Positions 57,638-64,000 of a stretch of DNA of 64,000 nt are shown here, one piece after another. Source of the stretch: Venturia oleaginea (lineage: Eukaryota > Ascomycota > Dothideomycetes > Venturiales > Venturiaceae); assembly GCA_013176395.1 (NCBI GenBank), contig JABMLP010000012.1, positions 1,488,001 to 1,552,000 on the forward strand, in the 5' to 3' direction. Position 1 is the stretch's first letter, and each line of letters begins with the position of its first letter. The notes under the pieces are model-generated. The model was not told where the DNA came from, did not search any database, and was given only the letters and a program-made list of their open reading frames with translations. Made by a program: the position numbers and the translations under genes.

Positions 57638-58929
57638 TCACACTAAACTAGCATCACTACCCTCACTACGACCCTCCCTCGTATCAAAGAACGTCGAAGC
57701 TCTCATCTGAAAATCCATAGGCTCAGTATTTTTCGCATTACGAGTGTGCTTCGGCATTTCAGGGAGAACATATCCGCTCAGCCATCCAGATGGTCGAGAT
57801 CTCGTTGTACCATCTTCTACATTTCGACTAATAGTGGAATGCGACTTGCTGAAATATTTCGACGAAGCCGTCATCTCCAACCATAGGACGAGCAATGGAC
57901 GAAGGGTGGCGAGAGAGCAAGCTAGGAGACCGGCTCCGAGCTCAATGATGCACATCATCATCAATGGAGCGACTGTCCCTGCTCCTGTGTTAGTAAATGT
58001 GTCCCATGATCAATGAGGTGAAGCATGCAACGTACTGTAAAACCCAATGGTAGGATTGAGGGTCAGACTGATATATTTGATGCGAATCATGGAAGCAATA
58101 CAACCACTTATCTTTCAGTTAGCTATTGGAAACCACTCGTCGATTGAAGCGAGTACAGACCTAGTCGCGAGAATCGAAATAGCTCCTACCGACCACTTTA
58201 TCGACGCTTTCATTTGCGTACGCCACAAGGGCCAAACAGGCATCGCAGCCAGACCAATATCAGTCAAAGTGTTCACAGCAGCCTGTGAATATGCTATTCC
58301 CGATTGTATTGGTACGCTTGAACACCTCTTCTGCCACAGCCGAAGATAGTAATGTCCATCAGGTATACCGCAAAGAAAAATGACCCATATTCCCTCCATG
58401 AGGTTGGTCACCACCGATCCCGCCATCATAGCAAAGACACAGTATCGTTGCAGAGGAGTGACGAGAATGCGAAGGAAGAAGGCACCAAGACTGAGCTTAA
58501 GGAAGAGCATACCTGCTGCATATGTGGTCGTGCTAGATGTGAAAGCCTGTGTTCGCTGGTCAATCAAGAGTTGCGAGAAAAGGGCAGAGTACTCACTGCA
58601 ACTGTTTTCTCAGCTATGGGGAGTGAGAATGGATCGGCGCCAGGCGTGAAATGAATGGTGACCATCAAGCTAATACAATAGCCTGTGAATCCTATCTGAT
58701 CAGGATCGTTAGCCATTGCGATAAGAGCAAAAGTTTCAATCCCTACCTGTGCTAAGAGAGCAAAAATATCATCAGCACCTAGCAGATGAAGCATAAAGTG
58801 CCTGACCCAGAATCGCAACCCTATTATGGGCCATGTGAAAGCGAGGAAACATACTGCAAGGATCACTACATGGTGGCCTTCGGGGTTGTCGGCATTTTCT
58901 GTGAATATCGATACCATATCGGAAACCAA
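57638..58929 (-). CDS. SAT4-type fungal rhodopsin-like integral membrane protein
   Basis: Five exons, 58929-58747, 58695-58597, 58555-58161, 58106-58036 and 57984-57638, join in phase to 364 residues; introns are 41-54 nt. Seven hydrophobic helices are expected. Visible landmarks include GLRFWVRHF and LLGADDIFALLAQ (helix 1-2), MLFLKLSLGAFFLRIL (helix 3), LTDIGLAAMPVWPLW (helix 5; typical D.x.LPxxxLW element), and an ELGAGLLACSLATLRPLL segment close to the last helix. A polar Ser/Thr/Arg-rich C-tail follows. Many of these proteins occur in fungi near secondary-metabolite or effector genes; none of those is next to it here, and the function is unknown. A 1.6-kb element begins directly after its stop codon. 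Confidence 0.83.
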
Positions 58930-61900
58930 TCAGCAATCTTCAAGTGTTTACTGGTGGAGGGCCATGTCCTGGATATGAGTCTGAGGTGTGAAGGCGCGAC
59001 ATGAAACCTCTTGTAAGTCGTAACGATGTAAATGTATCTAAAGAAGAGCGCGCATGCAGTAGAAGTGGAAGGAAAAAGAAACTGTGCCCGACTTGAATCA
59101 TCTGATAGGCGAGCATCCTCTTCTTCTGACGGTTTTCGGGCCAAGGAGGGATAAGGGAGTCGAACAGCAAGATTAGGCTTGAGAATGTCCACAAAACATT
59201 TTCGTCGTCCAGTGACAGCACGCTGTAGCCCGTCCTCAGCCTGTCGTCCAGAAGGTCTCCGGATTTTGGGGATGGAGCCCAGCTATGACAGTGGCGGACA
59301 GAACGCGGCATGCATACATATTCAGTGCCTCGCATATGGCGTACAAAAAAACCCCGAGCTGGGTGAAGGATAGCTTACAGTTCCGAGAATTCGTCTGACC
59401 GAGAAGATCGTCAGGGCTGAACAAGGAAAAGAGCTAGAGCAGGGACAAGAGCGCGGGTGCGCCACGAGATTCGAAGACCAATCAAAACACTGTTTGTCTG
59501 ACCTGAGAAAAACAAACTGCGGCTCTTAAGGAGTATTCGCAATGCTTCTAACTGCATTCGTTCTACAGTGCACCATTAGCTTCCTCAGAGTAAGACACGG
59601 GCAGAGATTTGGGCTGGGGCTAGAAATCGATCCTGAGGACCTGCACTCTGCTCGATATACTATGTACGATATATCAGATCCTGGAAACGGCAGGAAACAA
59701 CTGGGAATCTGCATTAGCCGCCATTGCACAGCAGTTCAAACGGGCACTTACTAGGATCATTAGACCATGTTGGGATTCATTGGCATAGTTATCATAAAGG
59801 CTTGAACATGTATTCAAGAAATTGCTCGCTGCGATAGCCGGAGGAGTACCTAAGCCATCTCTGTTTTACTTTCGTACGCGTTCTGTACCTCAGGTAATTT
59901 TCATTTTGCCAATCTACAGGGTAGCTGTTCGTTGCGCGACATTTGTTGATCGATAAGGGCAATTATTAACGACAATGTTCCTTGCTAGTGGACTTGCAAA
60001 AACTGACCTTGGCGATGGGCCATAAAGACGAAGTTGGCGCTCATCATCTTCAGCACACTTGATGAGGGGGATCTAAGCCTCGGACAGGACTGCCATTGCT
60101 ATTCACTAAGTAGCGCCAGTCAGACGCCCCTTCACTTGCAGTTGGCTGATAATCGGTTCGAATAGCTATACCTGCCGAGATTTTCGCCTCGAAGAGTATA
60201 TGCGTGCCACTTATTTTTCTGCTGGGACGGGCCATCGCGCCGTGGAGATCCGCAGACGGACAATCTTCACCCAACTTTCCAGCTAGCGTTCTCGGCGTCT
60301 TAATCCACCTACCTCTGACCATGGTGTTCATATTTTTATTGCTATCGCGTCAATGGAGAATCTTTTCGTCTCGGCAGACGTTGCAGCAAAATCTCAAGTT
60401 GGTGTGTCGAATAAGAGCGTTGTCCTCGAAAATAGTTGCCAGACAGTCAACTCCTCTGGTTCTGGTGTGCTGCCACTCGCTCCTTTCGACTGACTCCCAT
60501 GCGAACCACAATGTGGGCTTTGAGAACTCGATTATAGAGCATCGTGCGCGCCAATCTCGACAGCTTTCTCCATACCGCCAACAGTGACGTCCGCGGCGAA
60601 GGCTGGCATGAATTTTGAGCTTCTCTGGAGAGCTCGCGATATGCGTATGCGTCTTGCTGCTCAGAAGCCTTCTCTCGTCGCGTTGGTCGCTATGCTGTGC
60701 GTTCTTCGGTCGTGGATTCAAGTTTCCCTGGATATTCATGCAATGCATCAATTCGAGTGCGAGAGCAAGAATCTTGTGATCACCTTCGTTGATAGAGATC
60801 GATCAGGCCACACCTCGGGGATTAGAGTGCAGTTCGGGCTTCTTGAGCCTGAATTACACTCCTTACTTTAGTTTAGCGACAACGTTCCCTTCCGATTCCG
60901 CAAGAGCCACGGCGCCTCTAACAACAGAAAATGAGTTCCGAGTTATTACCAAGGATCAGGGTATGTTTGTGATACTCTGCGGCGACAATGCTGGCAGCTG
61001 TGAGACATTCCCACCCGAAGCCCGCCTCTTTGGTGCAGGTAATGTGTATGTACCGATGAGGTATGTTTTGGGACGTAGGCATGTAACCGGATAATAGGCG
61101 AGTATGTTGAATGATATGGGCGAGTTTCGAATGGCTATGAAGAGATCGAGTCAGCTGTCTTGGGTGAGTGCACCTACCTATATCCACTTATACATATACC
61201 AACAAGCTCCGTCAGGTCAGAGACATATCCATACATAGTACTGAATCGCTGGAGTTGTTCCATCTGTATTGGATCCATTCAACTTTGCACGATTACTGGT
61301 GGTCGAGAGGAAGTATTTTTATGTCGTGCCCCGTAGGTCGCGCTTTGCGCCGTTTTCTGTCATGATGGCACTGCAGACATCGGAGGTGGAATTGATAGCC
61401 CAAGTGATTTCGGGAACGGCAGTTCATTACTAAGAGTATCGAGGTATGGGTAAAAGAGAAGATGATATGTTGGTGGTGGAGTCGAAGTGGGCAGCAGCAG
61501 CCGACGCGACGCGACGATGAGCCCGATCCACCACCCCACGTGAATAGTCGGCGAAGGGCTTAGAGCTTTGGCAGACGAATCTTCCGACCAGCTGAAGAGT
61601 TTATGGGTATCACAATGACGGCAAAAGTAAAATCTTGGCAAATTTCTGAGGATTATATCACGTGATGATTATTGAGAGGTCGAGTACGAATTTTCCTTAG
61701 CTCTAACGTTCAAAATCTTTCGTTACCAGGAGAAAATATCTATTCCAGGAGCGAGAAAGTCAGTACTCGACTCTATCTAGGTCTAAAATCTCTCAACAAG
61801 CTCAGTGACAGGAACTACCGGCTGGCTCCTCAGCCTTGCCCGGGCCTAACAAGTTCTACCATGTTCAGACCAAACTTCGACGAAGAAGTATCTGGGTGCG

Positions 61901-62081
61901 AGAGTCTGGAGAGTTGCGCCGATATCGTTTACCGTCAAAAGGATCAAACTAGCCCAGCGATGATTTTATCCAAGAGAGACAGGGGACTTGCCCGAAGATA
62001 ACGGCAACGGGAAACGGGAAACTCCTCGTCCATATTACGGGACGGTAGCTGGAAAGACGCAGCATACTCGTAGCCAAAGAT
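58930..62081. other. Long region without a supported gene
   Basis: About 3.1 kb with frames of at most 133 codons, overlapping on both strands and with no recognised motif. It may include old decayed repeats and the promoter of the SAT4-type gene. I see nothing I can name. Confidence 0.4.
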
Positions 62082-62208
62082 TGTTTAGATTCAGTTAAGG
62101 AGTGAAGGTATCTACAAACAGAGAACCTCAATGAGGTTCTTTCTCTATACTAGGCTCAATCAGGCTTAGGCTCTTAGCCTATACCAACCATGGGCCATGC
62201 CCATAACA
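62082..62208 (-). repeat. Probable 3' LTR of a second Ty3/gypsy element
   Basis: Downstream of the chromodomain ORF the sense strand reads GGTAAGGAGGGGGGTAA, a good polypurine tract, directly followed by TGTTATGGGC, a likely LTR start at 62208. An end CTAAACA near 62082 would give a 127-bp LTR. The other LTR is outside the window, so the outer limit is a guess. Confidence 0.5.
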
Positions 62209-62220
62209 TTACCCCCCTCC

Positions 62221-64000
62221 TTACCGGGTGTGCAGGACTAAAGAGGGTGTGGTAGGTGGGATAATCAAACAGACAAACGCCATACATCGCTTCTGCCAGC
62301 TTGTAGCAGATTCGAAGGCGCTGGCCACCGCTACTCGGTTTCTTCGGGCCCCTGTTTGAGCTCCTATATCTTCGCCGACACCGTCGCCCTTGCCATACTC
62401 TGCCTCGAAGCGGTCTAAGTCCTCGACTTCTGTAAATAATGAACGTGGCTGCCAATCGGGATCTGCATAGCCTTTCCATTTGATTAATAACTGACGAACC
62501 CAGCCTCGCCCAACCCGTTTCTTCTCTGCGCGAAGTATACGTTCTACTTCAAACTCAGCCTCTGTTTCTTCGGTTTGAGGCACTAATGGTGGCGGCTGGG
62601 TATCATCGGATTCTTGTGAGGGCAGTGTGTCGGTTGCGGCTCGGCGGAGTAGGTCAACGTGGAAACGGTTATGGATACCACTTGGCAGGTCAGCCAGCTC
62701 GTATACCATCGGGGAGATCTGGTTCTCGACAGTGTATTTGGCTTGCGTCCACGACAGTTTCTCTATAGCTGCGGAGTATTGATATTCCTAAGGTTCAACC
62801 AGACTTTGTCGCCCTTTTTTAACGTTTCGGCAGCTTGACGTGACCTGTTGGCGTCGTTCTCCATCTTCTGCTGGGACCAGGCCATCGCTGCCTGTGCATA
62901 TTCTTGTGCCTCTTCTATTCGTTGCACAAAGGTCTCGGCATCGGCTGTTGGTGAGTTACTGGGTGAGATTCGTTGTACTTTCTGGATTGGTTCCGCATGG
63001 TAGCCGTGGGTTAGATAGAATGGACTCATCCCTGTGACTGAAGAGTCACGATTGTTCAGTGCTAACATAGCCGTAGGTAGTAGCGTTGGCCAGTCTAGTT
63101 GGGAGTATGCGATGAAGGCGCGGAGATAGCGTAGAACTTCCTGGTTCATACGCTCGGTCGCGCCATCGGTCTGTGGATGAAAGGCTGTAGAGAGTCTCTG
63201 CTCAATCTTTGTAAGTTCGCAAAGCTTCCTCCAAAAACGACCTGTCCAATTGCTGCCTCTGTCCGACGTCAATGCCATGGGAAATCCGTGGTAGCGATAG
63301 TGGCATTGTAAGAACCTTTTCGCGCACTCTTTGGCGCTCATTGTAGTCATAGCCTCCAACGTAACACTTTTGAGGAGGCGATCTGTGATAACCATGAGGT
63401 ATTTTGGGCCGTTTTCCTCCGCGGGCAAATCAGTCATGAAATCGATTGATAGCTCGCTGTGGAAGCGGGCCGGGATTGGAAGTGGTTTCAGAAGACCTCG
63501 CTTCTTATCACGCCATATTCCTGTTCTCCCACATACGTCGCAATTACGTACAAACTGCCGGACTGTCTTGTATTGTTGGGGCCAAAAGAAACTTCTGGAT
63601 AGAATCGCAAGCGTGCTATCTCTCCCTGGGTGTCCAGTAACATGGGAATCGTGAGTTTGTTGGACCAGCGTTGTTCGCAGCGGTTCCCAATCTGGTACCC
63701 ATAGGATCCCTCTTCTCGTGACCGCGCCGTGGTCGTCTACTTCGCATTCGGGTAGCTGTACCGACAACTTGAGCTCTGGAGGAAAGGAACGTTCGCCAGT
63801 AACTATAGCCGTATGAATAGCTTCGTAGGATTGGTCCTCTGCTATTGCGCGATCCCAGAGAAGTTGTAACTCTGGTTTCTCGAAAAGATCGCATCCTTTT
63901 GCAACTGACCGGTTTTGACCGTACCTAGTAGTGGACCGGTGTTGACCGTTTTCGGCAGTCAGCTGGTGTCGACCGTCCAGTCCAGTATTTTGCTGGGGCT
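62221..64000 (-). pseudogene. Second Ty3/gypsy chromovirus, 3' part of Pol (runs off the window)
   Basis: The frame from the window edge encodes the integrase zinc region (THDSHVTGHPGRDSTLA to CDVCGRTG), the catalytic core (IDFMTDLPAEENGPKYLMV, LTSDRGSNWTGRFW, FHPQTDGATERMNQEV) and the C-terminal part (KGDKVWLNLRNINT). A stop then ends the frame at 62763, and the reading continues in another frame with EKLSWTQAKYTVENQISP and a chromodomain (FEVERILRAEKKRVG, LLIKWKGYADPDWQP). So at least one frameshift separates integrase and chromodomain. It is a different lineage from the element at 16596-22709. Confidence 0.82.

Noticed and set aside
1..64000. CRISPR arrays, bacterial operons or rRNA genes
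   Set aside because: No regularly spaced repeats with unique spacers and no rRNA-like sequence were seen; gene structure is clearly eukaryotic with spliceosomal introns.

Overview
The window comes from a filamentous ascomycete (Pezizomycotina, perhaps a leotiomycete; the class is inference). The genes have short introns of about 50 nt with GT..AG ends and CTAAC/CTGAY-type branch points, and the families are typical of these fungi: a HET-domain protein, a SAT4-type rhodopsin-like membrane protein, an LtrA membrane protein, small secreted proteins, a fungal transcription-factor-like protein, and chromodomain Ty3/gypsy, Fot1/pogo, hAT and Tad1-type transposons. All gene models were assembled by eye from splice sites and reading-frame phase.

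Region 1 (1-14.5 kb) is mostly conserved host DNA: a three-KH-domain RNA-binding protein, a HUT1-type ER nucleotide-sugar transporter ending in a dilysine-like tail, two divergently arranged multi-exon secreted-protein genes, a doubtful small secreted ORF, and a mitochondrial GatC-like amidotransferase subunit.

Region 2 (14.5-24.4 kb) is a transposon nest. A Fot1/pogo-like element with TA target duplications carries a 227-bp insertion with a 9-bp duplication inside its transposase, and a complete 6.1-kb chromodomain Ty3/gypsy element (204-bp LTRs, TGTA duplication) inside its right inverted repeat. A second, internally deleted pogo-like copy follows 258 bp downstream.

Region 3 (25.7-46 kb) is gene-rich: LtrA-family membrane protein, a Tad1-type LINE relic, HET protein, a regulator-like protein without a visible zinc cluster, a small membrane protein, a secreted alpha/beta hydrolase gene with a frameshift, an unknown gene split by a third pogo-like copy, an MFS transporter and a secreted Cys-rich protein with a premature stop.

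Region 4 (46.6-64 kb) contains a hAT element with 8-bp target duplications and a frameshifted transposase. It also has two near-identical 1.6-kb non-coding elements in inverted orientation, each with its own 13-14-bp target duplication and a tetranucleotide-repeat tail. They flank a conserved 802-codon fungal gene of unknown function, and one of them ends directly beside the stop codon of a SAT4-type gene. The window closes with the 3' part of a second, decayed chromodomain Ty3/gypsy element running off the right edge. The 1.6-kb retroposon-like family is the best candidate for something undescribed.
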